Assembly: GCF_003458715.1 (NCBI RefSeq)
Contig: NZ_QRVI01000028.1
Location: 1-27,199 of the forward strand
DNA length: 27,199 bases
Direction of reading: 5' to 3'
Source: Eubacterium sp. AF22-8LB
GTDB lineage: Bacteria > Bacillota_I > Bacilli_A > Erysipelotrichales > Erysipelotrichaceae
This document shows, one piece after another, positions 13,808-23,009 of this stretch. Under the pieces are notes generated by a model that saw only the letters and a list, made by a program, of their open reading frames with translations, ran no database searches and had not been told where the DNA came from. The position numbers and the translations under genes are program-made. Each line of letters begins with the position of its first letter. Position 1 is the first letter of the stretch.

Positions 13808-16288
13808 TTATTCAAGTTTAAAAGGTGCTAAATGAATATTCCAGTTTCGATTATAGTATGGATCTCCATTCTTCAAAATCTCTGGCCATTTAGCTTGGAA
13901 TTTCTTCTTTTCCGCTTCAAAACGAGCCTCTTTTTCAGGCGTATCTTCATAACCTCTTGATTTCGACTCATAATGATGCCATAACGCAAATGCATTGTAG
14001 ACAATCAAATAGCCTTTCTCACGGAACTTCAAGCATAAATCTACATCGTTACATGCCACTTCAAATTGTTCATCAAAACCATTCACTTCATTAAATACCG
14101 ATTTTTTAACCATCATACAAGCTGCCGTAACTGCACTATAGTTACAATTTATTCTTGGACGCATTAAAATACCTGGATCATCCTTATCAATATCCGTAAA
14201 GACATGTCCTGCATAGCCTCCAAAGCCAATAACTACTCCAGCATGCTGCACTGTATCATCCTCATATAATAGCTTAGCCCCTACAGCCCCTACTTCTTTA
14301 CGTAAGCAGCAACCTAACATTTCTGCGATAGCCGTTGGTTCAATGACCTCTGTATCATTATTCAACAACAATACATAATCACCCTTTGTATATTTCATAC
14401 CAAAGTTATTGATTTTTGAATAGTTAAATTTGCCTTGATATGTAACAACCTTCACATTGTCATGTTCCCTTTGTAGCTCTTCGTAGTATTCAAAAATATC
14501 CTTATCCGTACTATTGTTTTCTACAATCACGATTTCAAAGTTTTTATATGTATTCACATTATATAGCGAATCCACACAAGTCTTTAATGTATCCTTTAAA
14601 TTATAGTTTGGAATCAAAATCGAAACCAATGGATTAGGCTCTGTACTATATGTCGTATGATAGAAACCATAGTATGGTTTGGGCATCAGTTCCACCTTAA
14701 CATCCTTTAAGCCAATACGCTTGTAGTGCGACTCAATAGCTCTTTGTCCCGCAGTATAACAATATAGTTTACTTTCTGGATCCATCGCAGTTGATTGTGG
14801 ATGCATTCTCCAGTGATATAAAACACGTGGAATATGATAAACGGCATTGGCCTTTTCAATACATCTAAAAATATAGTCATAGTCTTGGCTACCATCATAT
14901 TCACTTCGATAACCTCCCACTTCATCATAAATATGACGGTTGACAAAGAAAATATGAGTAATATAGTTTTGCGAACACAATAAGTCTTCACTATAGTCTG
15001 GCTTAAAGTTTGGTTGTGTAAACACTTTATATTTATCATTTAACTTATCTTCATCCGTATATAGCGTATCATATCTATATTCCTGCAAGGCTTTCACAAC
15101 TTCATAGAAACAATCCAACTCCAATACATCATCATGATCATATACAGCCAAATAGTCTCCATCCGCCATTTCTAAAGCCTTATTTGTGTTTCCTGAAATA
15201 CCGTAATTTTGATCTAACTTTTTGAATTTGATCTTATCGCCATATGCCCCATAATGCGCCTTTACATATTTCTCTACCGCATCCGTTGTACTTCCATCCG
15301 CAATACACAATTCCCAATTGGAATAGCTTTGATTGACAACTGTATCAATCATTCTCTTTAAATATTCTTCTTTTGTGTTAAATGTCGCAACTACAATACT
15401 TAATTTTGGATTATACGCAAATTGTTCTTTAGATTGTCGAGCTAATTCTTCTGGCTTTACCCTCTGCTTTAAGAACCAGTTTTGGTATTCATACCCCACT
15501 AAATTTGGTCCTTGTTTCACTCTTTCCACAAAACGCTTCACACCATTTTGTTTCAAATAATTCATCGCATTATGAATACTCTGCGCATTCATATGTGTTA
15601 AGTACGATTTAAACAAACCAAGTGCCGTATAATTGTTCTCTTCAATTTCAACCTTTCTCTGTTCTTTATCCGTACTAAATAATAGATAATATTTCTTCTC
15701 TGGATCTCCATCAAATTTCACCTGAAACCCGCAATTCTTATTCTCTGCCTTGACTAAATGATAACGCACAAGATCCGGTCTAGGTATTGGACGCTTTTTA
15801 TACTCCAATGACTTTCCATTTTCATCTAGAACATCAATTTGTACAGGTTCTCCATTTTCAGAATATACCCACCCTTGTACAGTAATTGAATTCGTATCCA
15901 GGTCTTTGGCAACATTATCCATACTATATTCAATAGCTGTCGTATTGCGAATCTTATCCATTTTCTTTTTATTTAAAACTAAGATTTGTTCACTTTCATG
16001 CCCATCCGTAACTTGCAATTCAAAAGAATCAACAATATCCGTATCAACACCGACTTTAATACGGAATCCCACTAAATCTGATTTTAATTCCACATGCTGT
16101 TCTTTGAATGCATCTTGACGATGCGATTTGATTATATCCACCGCAACGTCTTTATTATTGATTTTAGCCGAATATATCAATGGAAGATCATCCTTTGAAT
16201 AACACCATCCAATAACCGCAATATAGCTTGCATTTTCAATGTCTTTATATATGACTTTATCTATTGTGTAAAAAAAGTTTCTTTTCAT
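13808..16288 (-). CDS. Large two-domain GT2 glycosyltransferase with N-terminal beta modules
   Basis: The protein (826 residues) has four parts. Two beta-rich modules lie at about 22-105 and 134-215, each with a GW(V/C)YS start and a later R-x-D and GF. A GT2 domain follows at about 294-500 (LSIVVATFN, IADGST, the YDHDD metal site at 383-387). The second GT2 domain runs from about 554 to 780 (VSILIPNYN, VENNSTD, LLNNDTEV at 641-648, QHAGVV). The first GT2 domain also has YHWRMHPQST near 491. Tandem GT2 enzymes of this kind make alternating linkages in O-antigen and wall polysaccharides, often with rhamnose. The ATG at 16288 lies five bases after GGAGG. An upstream TTG would overlap that site. 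Sugar specificity is not readable. The N-terminal modules resemble the Wzt tail in this locus. Confidence 0.88.
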   Translation of the reverse strand: MKRNFFYTIDKVIYKDIENASYIAVIGWCYSKDDLPLIYSAKINNKDVAVDIIKSHRQDAFKEQHVELKSDLVGFRIKVGVDTDIVDSFELQVTDGHESEQILVLNKKKMDKIRNTTAIEYSMDNVAKDLDTNSITVQGWVYSENGEPVQIDVLDENGKSLEYKKRPIPRPDLVRYHLVKAENKNCGFQVKFDGDPEKKYYLLFSTDKEQRKVEIEENNYTALGLFKSYLTHMNAQSIHNAMNYLKQNGVKRFVERVKQGPNLVGYEYQNWFLKQRVKPEELARQSKEQFAYNPKLSIVVATFNTKEEYLKRMIDTVVNQSYSNWELCIADGSTTDAVEKYVKAHYGAYGDKIKFKKLDQNYGISGNTNKALEMADGDYLAVYDHDDVLELDCFYEVVKALQEYRYDTLYTDEDKLNDKYKVFTQPNFKPDYSEDLLCSQNYITHIFFVNRHIYDEVGGYRSEYDGSQDYDYIFRCIEKANAVYHIPRVLYHWRMHPQSTAMDPESKLYCYTAGQRAIESHYKRIGLKDVKVELMPKPYYGFYHTTYSTEPNPLVSILIPNYNLKDTLKTCVDSLYNVNTYKNFEIVIVENNSTDKDIFEYYEELQREHDNVKVVTYQGKFNYSKINNFGMKYTKGDYVLLLNNDTEVIEPTAIAEMLGCCLRKEVGAVGAKLLYEDDTVQHAGVVIGFGGYAGHVFTDIDKDDPGILMRPRINCNYSAVTAACMMVKKSVFNEVNGFDEQFEVACNDVDLCLKFREKGYLIVYNAFALWHHYESKSRGYEDTPEKEARFEAEKKKFQAKWPEILKNGDPYYNRNWNIHLAPFKLE

Positions 16289-16312
16289 AGTAGCCTCCAA
16301 AACAGTTCTATA

Positions 16313-17284
16313 TTAACACATTTTTTTTAACGTAACCACAATATCCATGATTCTTCCCTTGATGGTTTTAAAGTATTTATAGTAAGAATCAAAGTTTTGC
16401 AGAAACAGTTTAAACACTTTACCATGCTCAATATAATCCATATGATGAATAAAAAACAATCTATATTGTATGTAGCTTGGATAGTTGTTTTTTAAATCTA
16501 CATCCAATTCTTCCAGTCGATTTAATGTTTGAACACAATTGAAAGCCGTATTCAAACGCGCCTCTATCGTATTTGTCGCATTCAAACGCTCTTTTCCTTT
16601 TAAGGTGACATTTCCTTTTAAGCCAATCGTATTCTTCGAATGAATACGATATTGAAAGAGAGGCACATTTAAAAAATACATTCCATTTTCTTCACTCGCC
16701 AACAAATTAATAAACCAATCATGATAGAAATCTTCTGCATAACATCTTTGAAATTTCTCATTCATCGATTGTCGAACACAAAGTGCACATCCCTGAAAGC
16801 TATTTTCCACAACTAATCTTTCAAAAGGAACCTTTACCAATGCATTATCTTTTACCTTACACTTATACATATTCTTATTGGAATACTTTCGATTCATATC
16901 AATCTGTTTATCATTACCCAACTCATCAATCAAATCATATGTACTCGCTAATACTTTGATTTCTGGATGATTTTGCATAATCTCAATCATCGTTTGTACC
17001 TTATTAGGCTTCCAAATATCATCCTGATCACATAAAAAGATGTAGTCTCCTTTACAGTAAGAAAGTGCCTTTTTAAAATTTAACTTATAGCCCAAATTTT
17101 TTTCATTTTGATACAAATAGATTTTATCACACAGAAGCTCCTGAATAATTTTTACTGTATCATCACTCGATTGATCATCACAAATCACAATTTCATCAAC
17201 CGACATTGTTTGATTCAATATAGATAAAAGCTGTTCTTTAATAAATTCTTGACCATTATACGTGGCGATTGCGACTGAAATCAT
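16313..17284 (-). CDS. GT2 glycosyltransferase, RgpB-like
   Basis: The 323-residue enzyme begins ISVAIATYNGQEFIKEQLLS, with ICDDQSSDDT near residue 35, LGYKLNFK near 65, the FLCDQDDIW metal site near 82 and FQGCALCVR near 158. It also has FYHDWFINL and YRIHSKNTIG. This is the GT2 group that includes streptococcal rhamnosyltransferases such as RgpB/GacC, so a rhamnosyl donor is plausible but not shown. The ATG at 17284 has GGAGG just upstream. A longer start would run through a terminator-like hairpin. It is closely similar to the protein at 19305-20258, and both flank the exporter genes. Confidence 0.88.
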   Translation of the reverse strand: MISVAIATYNGQEFIKEQLLSILNQTMSVDEIVICDDQSSDDTVKIIQELLCDKIYLYQNEKNLGYKLNFKKALSYCKGDYIFLCDQDDIWKPNKVQTMIEIMQNHPEIKVLASTYDLIDELGNDKQIDMNRKYSNKNMYKCKVKDNALVKVPFERLVVENSFQGCALCVRQSMNEKFQRCYAEDFYHDWFINLLASEENGMYFLNVPLFQYRIHSKNTIGLKGNVTLKGKERLNATNTIEARLNTAFNCVQTLNRLEELDVDLKNNYPSYIQYRLFFIHHMDYIEHGKVFKLFLQNFDSYYKYFKTIKGRIMDIVVTLKKMC

Positions 17285-17295
17285 AAAAAACCTCC

Positions 17296-17323
17296 AAAAA
17301 AAAGGTATTTTAAAAATACCTTT
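17296..17323 (-). terminator. Terminator or attenuator between wzm and the GT2 gene
   Basis: Plus arms 17301-17310 and 17314-17323 form a 10-bp AT-rich stem with a 3-base loop. On the minus strand it runs into eight T and then directly into the GGAGG site of the next gene. The wzm stop overlaps the stem. No promoter fits between, so the next gene must depend on read-through. Confidence 0.6.
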
Positions 17324-18104
17324 ACAATTCTTCTGCAAATCCTTTTTCTAATTTTTTGAAAACGGCATAGCCAATGACTAAAATAACCAAAGCCAATAAG
17401 GCAACAGCACCTAATGGTTTTAATGGTGGCCATACATGATACATAAAAATATCACGATAGGAAGTAACTAAAATTGTCAATGGATTCATACGAATGATTT
17501 GACCTAAAACACCAGCTCCATCTAATAAAGATAAATCATAGATAACAGGAGTAGCATACATTCCCATGGTTAGTAAAAAGGATACAATATACTCTAAGTC
17601 TTGAATATAGGCATTTAATGAACTTAACAATAAAATAATGCCTAAAATCAAAATAGATTGAATCAATGCAACTACAGGAAGCATTAGAATTTGAATAGAA
17701 ATTCCATACCCAAATGCGAAGCAGAAAATAAATATAATGATACAAGAAATAAAGAAGTTAACCAATCCACTTAAGACTTGCGAAATCAATAAGATTTCTC
17801 TAGGAAAATACACCTTCTTAATAATTCCCGCATTGGCTTTAATTGAAGTGGTTCCTGTACTCACAGTTGTTAAAAAGAATGTCCAAGGAATCAAACCCGT
17901 AATCAAATAAACTAAATAGTTATCTCCCCCAGCTCCACGCATTAAATAGGGGAACACGATCCAATATACAACCACCTGTAACAAGGGATTAATAAATGAC
18001 CAAAGAATACCTAGAAAAGAGCCTTTATATTTTCCACGAATATCTTTTTTTACATTTGTCTTCAATAATTCACGATAATCATAAATATCTTTAAATATAT
18101 GCAT
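17322..18104 (-). CDS. wzm: Polysaccharide ABC transporter permease
   Basis: This 260-residue protein has about six membrane helices and the ABC-2 permease features of Wzm/TagG proteins. They include the N-terminal amphipathic DIYDYRELLKTNVKKDIRGKY, then YKGSFLGILWSFINPLLQV, and the VVYWIVFPYLMR and PREILLISQVLSGL segments. With Wzt it exports lipid-linked polysaccharide across the membrane. The start has GGTGGTG five bases upstream. It follows wzt by 11 bases. In group A streptococci the same job is done by GacD. Length is normal. Confidence 0.94.
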   Translation of the reverse strand: MHIFKDIYDYRELLKTNVKKDIRGKYKGSFLGILWSFINPLLQVVVYWIVFPYLMRGAGGDNYLVYLITGLIPWTFFLTTVSTGTTSIKANAGIIKKVYFPREILLISQVLSGLVNFFISCIIIFIFCFAFGYGISIQILMLPVVALIQSILILGIILLLSSLNAYIQDLEYIVSFLLTMGMYATPVIYDLSLLDGAGVLGQIIRMNPLTILVTSYRDIFMYHVWPPLKPLGAVALLALVILVIGYAVFKKLEKGFAEEL

Positions 18105-18115
18105 CTTTTCACCAC

Positions 18116-19246
18116 CTACTCTAAAGTAAACTGTATACTTTTATCGGCCAAAATATTTCCATCCGGTTCTGAACATTGAATATCAATCTTATGATTCCCT
18201 AAATCTAAATCATTTAAATCTAAATTGACCTGCCAGCCAATTGTATCCGGATCCATGTCACCGGCATAGGCCTCTTGATAGGCTTCAAAAACGTCCTGAC
18301 GATTCTTTCGCTTAATCCCACTGATTTCATTACCATCTAAGAAAAACTTAAATACAGCTTGATCATGATCACTGATTTGCCAACCTTGACTTACTAACGT
18401 TCCCTTATCCTTTTGAATTGTCGCAAAATCCTTTGGTGCATCAATAAAAACAGCTGCTTTATAACGATGTTTACCTTGTGCAATTGCCTTTTTCTTTTCT
18501 TCCTTATGATCAATGGCTACCTGCTTTAAGTATTCATCAATAACATAAATTGGATCTCCATCTAGTCGAAGTTCACCCTTATAGATCCATACCGCACGAT
18601 CACATAAGTCTTTTACCACGTCCAAACTGTGTGTAACAATCACAATCGTTTTATCCGATTCCTTTAATTCCTTTAATTTACGATAACACTTTTCTTGGAA
18701 ATGTTGGTCACCTACAGCTAGAATCTCATCAATTAATAAAATTTCTGCATCTACATTGATCGCAACAGAAAAGGCTAAACGCATATACATACCTGACGAA
18801 TAGGTACGTACAGGATGATCAATGAATTCACCCAATTCACTAAAATCAATAATATCTTGAATACGTTCATCAATTTCTTTTCTTGTTAAGCCAAAAATGG
18901 ATGCATTAAAATAAATGTTTTCTCTACCCGTAAAATCCTGATGGAAGCCAGCTCCAAGCTCAAGTAAAGATGTTAGCTTTCCATTCGTTTCAACAGTTCC
19001 TTTATTTGGAAAAATGATTTTGGTCATTAATTTCAACAAAGTTGACTTTCCGGAACCATTCGTACCAATCAAGGCAACAGTTTCACCTTTTTTGATATCC
19101 ATACTAATATTCTTTAACACCTCATGAATTTCAACATGACTTGTCTTCCAAAACAATAATTTATCTTTTAAAGTATGCGCCTTATCATAATCCACCTTAA
19201 ATTGTTTATACATATTACGCACTTCAATCGCATTTTGTGTATCCAT
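18116..19246 (-). CDS. wzt: Polysaccharide ABC transporter ATPase with C-terminal beta domain
   Basis: Residues 1-240 are a Wzt/TagH-type ATPase: Walker A GTNGSGKST (61-69), signature YSSGMYMR (149-156), Walker B ILLIDE (169-174) and switch His206. After a lysine-rich linker (about 247-262) comes a domain of about 110 residues (265-376), predicted beta-rich, in the place of the carbohydrate-binding tail of some Wzt proteins. In E. coli O8/O9a that tail binds the finished chain end. Here it has GWQISD (288-293), KNRQDVF (314-320) and GWQVNLDL (337-344), and it resembles the N-terminal modules of the large GT2 at 13808-16288 more than a classical Wzt tail. GAGGTGTTGAG precedes the ATG. The exported chain is inferred to contain rhamnose. 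Confidence 0.93.
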   Translation of the reverse strand: MDTQNAIEVRNMYKQFKVDYDKAHTLKDKLLFWKTSHVEIHEVLKNISMDIKKGETVALIGTNGSGKSTLLKLMTKIIFPNKGTVETNGKLTSLLELGAGFHQDFTGRENIYFNASIFGLTRKEIDERIQDIIDFSELGEFIDHPVRTYSSGMYMRLAFSVAINVDAEILLIDEILAVGDQHFQEKCYRKLKELKESDKTIVIVTHSLDVVKDLCDRAVWIYKGELRLDGDPIYVIDEYLKQVAIDHKEEKKKAIAQGKHRYKAAVFIDAPKDFATIQKDKGTLVSQGWQISDHDQAVFKFFLDGNEISGIKRKNRQDVFEAYQEAYAGDMDPDTIGWQVNLDLNDLDLGNHKIDIQCSEPDGNILADKSIQFTLE

Positions 19247-19267
19247 CTCAACACCTCAATTCAATTT

Positions 19268-19276
19268 ATTCTAGCA
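19268..19276 (-). promoter_or_regulatory. Candidate extended -10 promoter before wzt
   Basis: The minus strand reads TGCTAGAAT, a TGn-extended -10 element, in the 58-base gap before wzt, about 22 bases ahead of its start codon. No good -35 box is seen. It could give the exporter genes extra expression. Confidence 0.33.
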
Positions 19277-19304
19277 TAATTCGAGATATATTTACATACC
19301 CACA

Positions 19305-20258
19305 TTATTTTAGGCAATACAACAAATCCATAATTCTAGCTCGATAGGTCTTTAGCTTCTTATAATACACATATCGATTTTGGCCTAATAAGCCAAAGAA
19401 TTTTTTATTTTTTAAATACGAAACATGATGCTCCATAAAGGATTCAATCGCATTAAATTTCTTTTCATTCTGCATATAATAATCTATACAATTTGATTTT
19501 AAAACATCCAAAACATACAACGCATCCCGCGCCTTTTGGTAACGTTCTTCAAACTGATATGCACGATTGACATGCTGCGTTGCACTTTGGTTTAAAGTTG
19601 ATACGCCTATTGAATTATCATTATGAATGCGATATTTAAACTCTGACTTATTGTAAAAATACATTCCACCATCAATAGAAGCATACAAACTGATAATCCA
19701 ATCATGTGGTAAACGATCATCAAAGTGATGTACCACAAAATCCCTTGTCTGTTTATCCATTACTAAAGCGCAGCCTTGAAAATAATTACCATAAATAAAC
19801 TCATCCGTCAAAACTGACACTAAATCATTCTTTTCAACCTCTTTATTATAAAGATTGTTGTTGGAATATCCTTTATTTAAAGTTGTTAAAATCATTTGAT
19901 CTTGACCATCTATATAGGTAAAAGAACTCGCAAGTACATGTATGTTTTTATGGCTTTCCATAATATGCATCATATCCTTTACCTTATCTTTTTCCCATAT
20001 ATCATCTTGATCACATAAAAAGATATAATCTCCATTACACTTTTCCATGGCCTGTTTAAAATTTAATTTATAACCTAGATTCTGAAAATTTTGAATCAAT
20101 GTCACATCATACTTCTTTAATAAATCAACCGTATGATCGGTAGAGCCATCATCACAAACTACGATTTCATCGACAGGCAAGCTTTGATGGATGATTGATT
20201 CTATTTGTTTTTCAATATACTTCTCTCCATTAAATGTTGTCATCGCAACCGAAATCAT
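19305..20258 (-). CDS. GT2 glycosyltransferase, RgpB-like paralog
   Basis: The 317-residue enzyme reads ISVAMTTFNGEKYIEKQIES, VCDDGSTDHT near 35, LGYKLNFKQAM near 62, FLCDQDDIW near 80, YFQGCALVMD near 159, PHDWIISLYAS and YRIHNDNSIG. The motifs, spacing and length match the protein at 16313-17284, so one probably arose from the other or both from a recent common ancestor. It should add one sugar residue, perhaps rhamnose, to the growing chain at the cytoplasmic face. The ATG has GGTGGTG a few bases upstream. The preceding gene ends 11 bases before it. Confidence 0.88.
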   Translation of the reverse strand: MISVAMTTFNGEKYIEKQIESIIHQSLPVDEIVVCDDGSTDHTVDLLKKYDVTLIQNFQNLGYKLNFKQAMEKCNGDYIFLCDQDDIWEKDKVKDMMHIMESHKNIHVLASSFTYIDGQDQMILTTLNKGYSNNNLYNKEVEKNDLVSVLTDEFIYGNYFQGCALVMDKQTRDFVVHHFDDRLPHDWIISLYASIDGGMYFYNKSEFKYRIHNDNSIGVSTLNQSATQHVNRAYQFEERYQKARDALYVLDVLKSNCIDYYMQNEKKFNAIESFMEHHVSYLKNKKFFGLLGQNRYVYYKKLKTYRARIMDLLYCLK

Positions 20259-20269
20259 AATTTCACCAC

Positions 20270-21115
20270 CTATTTGTATAACGTCTTTAAAATCATATAA
20301 TTCTCTATATAAATAACACGCTTATAGACGCGCATGAACCATAATAAAATTGGATTCAATGTGTAATAATCCTTAAAATATGTATAAAAGCTATCCAACG
20401 TAATTTTACGCTTTTGCACCTCAGAACCAAAAGATTTATTAATACTTATCGAATGATTATGAATATAAGTCTCATCAATCAATAGCTTTGTCTTTAGTTT
20501 TCTATCCTTAAAATACTTGCCTATACAAGACTCTTCAAAGAATAAGAAAATATTTTCATCATATAATTTATCAGGCAGTACCTCTTCTTTTATCATAAAA
20601 AAGGAACCCTGCACACAATCTACTTCCACAACACCTTTTTCTAAATAGTCCTTAGAATACCACATAGGTCTTAATTTCTTATTTAAAACTTTGGATGAAA
20701 ACAAGAAATAGTCCTTTAATGTAGGAACCATCCAAGCCTCTGGTAACTGTCTAGTTTTATCAGGCTGTAATGTCAAAGGAGCTACAATAGCCGTATCTAA
20801 GTCAAAGGCTTGTACCATTTTTAAAACAACACTCTCTTCAAATTCAACATCTGGATTCGCAATTAAGATATAATCGACTTTCCCTTTTAAATACTCAATA
20901 CCCACATTATTGCCATAGCCATAGCCACCATTTTTACTTGATTGAATGACATGGACCTTTTCGGATTCTAAGGATTGTAGTTGATGAAATGAATCATCAG
21001 TAGAATAATTATCAACCACCACAATCAGATCTATGGATTTCATTTCTTTTACACGCAAGACAAAGTCTGTAGTGGTTTTATAATCATTGTAGTTTAATAC
21101 AACACACCCAATCAT
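20270..21115 (-). CDS. GT2 glycosyltransferase, WbbL-like
   Basis: The 281-residue protein starts MIGCVVLNYNDYKTT and has VVVDNYSTDDS near 32, NGGYGYGNNVGIEYL near 63, and ANPDVEF in place of the usual DxD motif near 86. It also has VQGSFFMIKEEV near 165 and ENIFLFFEE near 185. This pattern is typical of the WbbL/RfbN group, many of which are rhamnosyltransferases. I chose the ATG at 21115, which overlaps the gmhA stop as ATGA, behind GGAG. A TTG 15 codons upstream lies inside gmhA. The tight coupling to gmhA hints at work on a heptose- or rhamnose-containing acceptor, though that is a guess. Confidence 0.87.
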   Translation of the reverse strand: MIGCVVLNYNDYKTTTDFVLRVKEMKSIDLIVVVDNYSTDDSFHQLQSLESEKVHVIQSSKNGGYGYGNNVGIEYLKGKVDYILIANPDVEFEESVVLKMVQAFDLDTAIVAPLTLQPDKTRQLPEAWMVPTLKDYFLFSSKVLNKKLRPMWYSKDYLEKGVVEVDCVQGSFFMIKEEVLPDKLYDENIFLFFEESCIGKYFKDRKLKTKLLIDETYIHNHSISINKSFGSEVQKRKITLDSFYTYFKDYYTLNPILLWFMRVYKRVIYIENYMILKTLYK

Positions 21116-21768
21116 GCATCGGCTCCAAAGAAATGATCTTCTAACATCAAGCACCAACAATGATATACAGGCAAGTGCAATTCTTGAATTCTATATGTTT
21201 CGGTTTCTGGCACCTTAACACAAACATTGGAAACCATATTTAATTCGCCACCTAATTCACCTGTTAAGCCTAGCACCTTAATTCCTAGTGCTCTAGCAAC
21301 TACGGTTGCACTCATTACATTCTGACTGTTTCCTGAAGTTGAGATACCTAAAAAAACATCGTTCTTTTTTCCAAAGCCATATAATTGTTGGGCAAAGACA
21401 CCTAAGCCATCTACATCATTGATGTAAGCCGTTGTTAAGGCTTCATGTGCCACCAAAGGAATGGCCATTAATGGTCTTTCTAAATTCTTGGATAGATTTT
21501 CACCACGAACAGGATCAATCTCAATTAATCTTTCCTTTAATTCATTCGGAATGGGACGAGGTGTTTTAAATCGTTTCATCAATTCTCCAGCAATATGCTC
21601 AGCATCCGCAGCCGAGCCCCCATTTCCAGCAATCAACAACTTTCCTCCATTTGTATAACATTCTTCTAATAATTCATATCCAGAAATAATATCTTCTTTG
21701 CATGCTTCTAATACAGGATATCGTTCAATCAATAAATCAATATGTTTCTCTAATCTTTTTTCTAACAT
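21112..21768 (-). CDS. gmhA: Sedoheptulose-7-phosphate isomerase
   Basis: This 218-residue SIS-domain protein has GKLLIAGNGGSAADAEHIAG near residue 42, the phosphosugar site STSGNSQNV near 145, and a late QELHLPVYHCWC segment with the catalytic His, as in GmhA. It turns sedoheptulose-7-phosphate into D-glycero-D-manno-heptose-7-phosphate in the cytoplasm. A stretch near 82-96 (ERLIEIDPVRGENLSKNLER) is longer than in E. coli GmhA but common in Gram-positive forms. I give ATG 21768. A GTG at 21774 overlapping the previous stop (GTGA) is equally possible, since AAAGGA is four bases from it and ten from the ATG. Confidence 0.93.
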   Translation of the reverse strand: MLEKRLEKHIDLLIERYPVLEACKEDIISGYELLEECYTNGGKLLIAGNGGSAADAEHIAGELMKRFKTPRPIPNELKERLIEIDPVRGENLSKNLERPLMAIPLVAHEALTTAYINDVDGLGVFAQQLYGFGKKNDVFLGISTSGNSQNVMSATVVARALGIKVLGLTGELGGELNMVSNVCVKVPETETYRIQELHLPVYHCWCLMLEDHFFGADA

Positions 21769-21770
21769 AA

Positions 21771-23009
21771 TCACAATATCCTTTCTATAATGTCATACAA
21801 CGATTCTTCTTCCGTGACTCTTGCGGTTTTACATCCTGCATTTTCTCCTGCAAGAATGTCATTATCACTATCACCAATCATCCATGACTGGCTTAAATCA
21901 ATATTAAAATCTGTAGAAGCCTGAATCAGCATACCAGGCTTGGGTTTTCTACAATCACAATCTATCTTTAATTCTACAATCTCACCCTCATAGCCTTTAT
22001 GAGGATGATGTGGACAATAATAAATGCCATCCAAATACGCTCCATCTTGTCCAAGCAATGTTTCCATCTTATTATGAATCTTGTTCAATTCTAGTCTTGT
22101 CACTTCTCCGCGTGCAATAACAGGCTGATTGGTTACGACAATAGCTAAATAACCAGAATCATTAATTTTCTTAATGGCATTTGAAACATTCGGTAACAGT
22201 TCAAATTGATCAATATCTCTTAAAAAACCAACATACTTGTTGATTGTGCCATCCCGATCTAAAAAGATAGCCTTTTGTTTCTGTGACAAGTTTTTCGCCT
22301 GTACCCGACCGTCTTTAAAATCATCACATACCGCATAATATCTTTCTGGTGTTCCCATATCCTTTACATATTCTGGACTGTCATAACAATACATCTTTCC
22401 AGTGCCAGCTAAAGGTTTTAATAATTGGCGGTCTAAATCAATCTTCTGTGTATGAATTGTTTGATTCAAAACTTCCTTATTGATTACATGTAAACCTGCA
22501 TTGACACGATTCTTGTAATATGTAGGTCTTGCATCTTCTTTAGCGAGCCATTGTTCAACTTGACAAGAGGCATTTGAAATAATTAGTCCACTATCATAAG
22601 GATGACTATTCGGATGTGTAAATAATGTCACTAAACCTTGATGTTGTTTATGGTAAGCTACAAAACGATTGAAGTCTACGTCAAACATCGCATCCGCATT
22701 TAATAATAGAAAATCATCACTTAATTGATCTTTAATTTTAAATAAAGCTCCTGCATTTCCCAAAGGTTCTTTTTCAAAATAGTATTCGATATGTACACCA
22801 AATTTACAACCATCCCCAAAATAATCCATAATAATATTTCCTAAATGAGAAACAGTTAATATCAAATCCGTAAAGCCTTGTTTTCTTAAACATTCGATTT
22901 CATGTTCCAATACAGGCTTTCCTTCAATCAAAATCATTGGTTTTGGAATATCCGAGGCAACACTAGTAATTCGCGTTCCCTTACCTCCAGCCATAATCAC
23001 AACCTTCAT
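21771..23009 (-). CDS. Fused heptose-1-phosphate guanylyltransferase and heptose-1,7-bisphosphatase (HddC-GmhB)
   Basis: Residues 1-235 are a nucleotidyltransferase: MAGGKGTRITSV, then SDIPKPMILIEGKPVLEHEI, LLNADAMFD (102-110) and VNAGLHVI. Residues 245-412 are a HAD phosphatase of the GmhB group: FLDRDGTIN with the Asp pair 251/253, VVTNQPVIARGE, the zinc loop CPHHPH...CDC (332-353) and GDSDND (379-384). One protein would thus remove the 7-phosphate from D-glycero-alpha-D-manno-heptose-1,7-bisphosphate and then transfer GMP to the 1-phosphate. The two activities are usually separate genes in Aneurinibacillus and Yersinia. The ATG overlaps the hddA stop (TAATG) behind GGAGG. GDP as the nucleotide is inferred from neighbouring hddA. 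Confidence 0.92.
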   Translation of the reverse strand: MKVVIMAGGKGTRITSVASDIPKPMILIEGKPVLEHEIECLRKQGFTDLILTVSHLGNIIMDYFGDGCKFGVHIEYYFEKEPLGNAGALFKIKDQLSDDFLLLNADAMFDVDFNRFVAYHKQHQGLVTLFTHPNSHPYDSGLIISNASCQVEQWLAKEDARPTYYKNRVNAGLHVINKEVLNQTIHTQKIDLDRQLLKPLAGTGKMYCYDSPEYVKDMGTPERYYAVCDDFKDGRVQAKNLSQKQKAIFLDRDGTINKYVGFLRDIDQFELLPNVSNAIKKINDSGYLAIVVTNQPVIARGEVTRLELNKIHNKMETLLGQDGAYLDGIYYCPHHPHKGYEGEIVELKIDCDCRKPKPGMLIQASTDFNIDLSQSWMIGDSDNDILAGENAGCKTARVTEEESLYDIIERIL

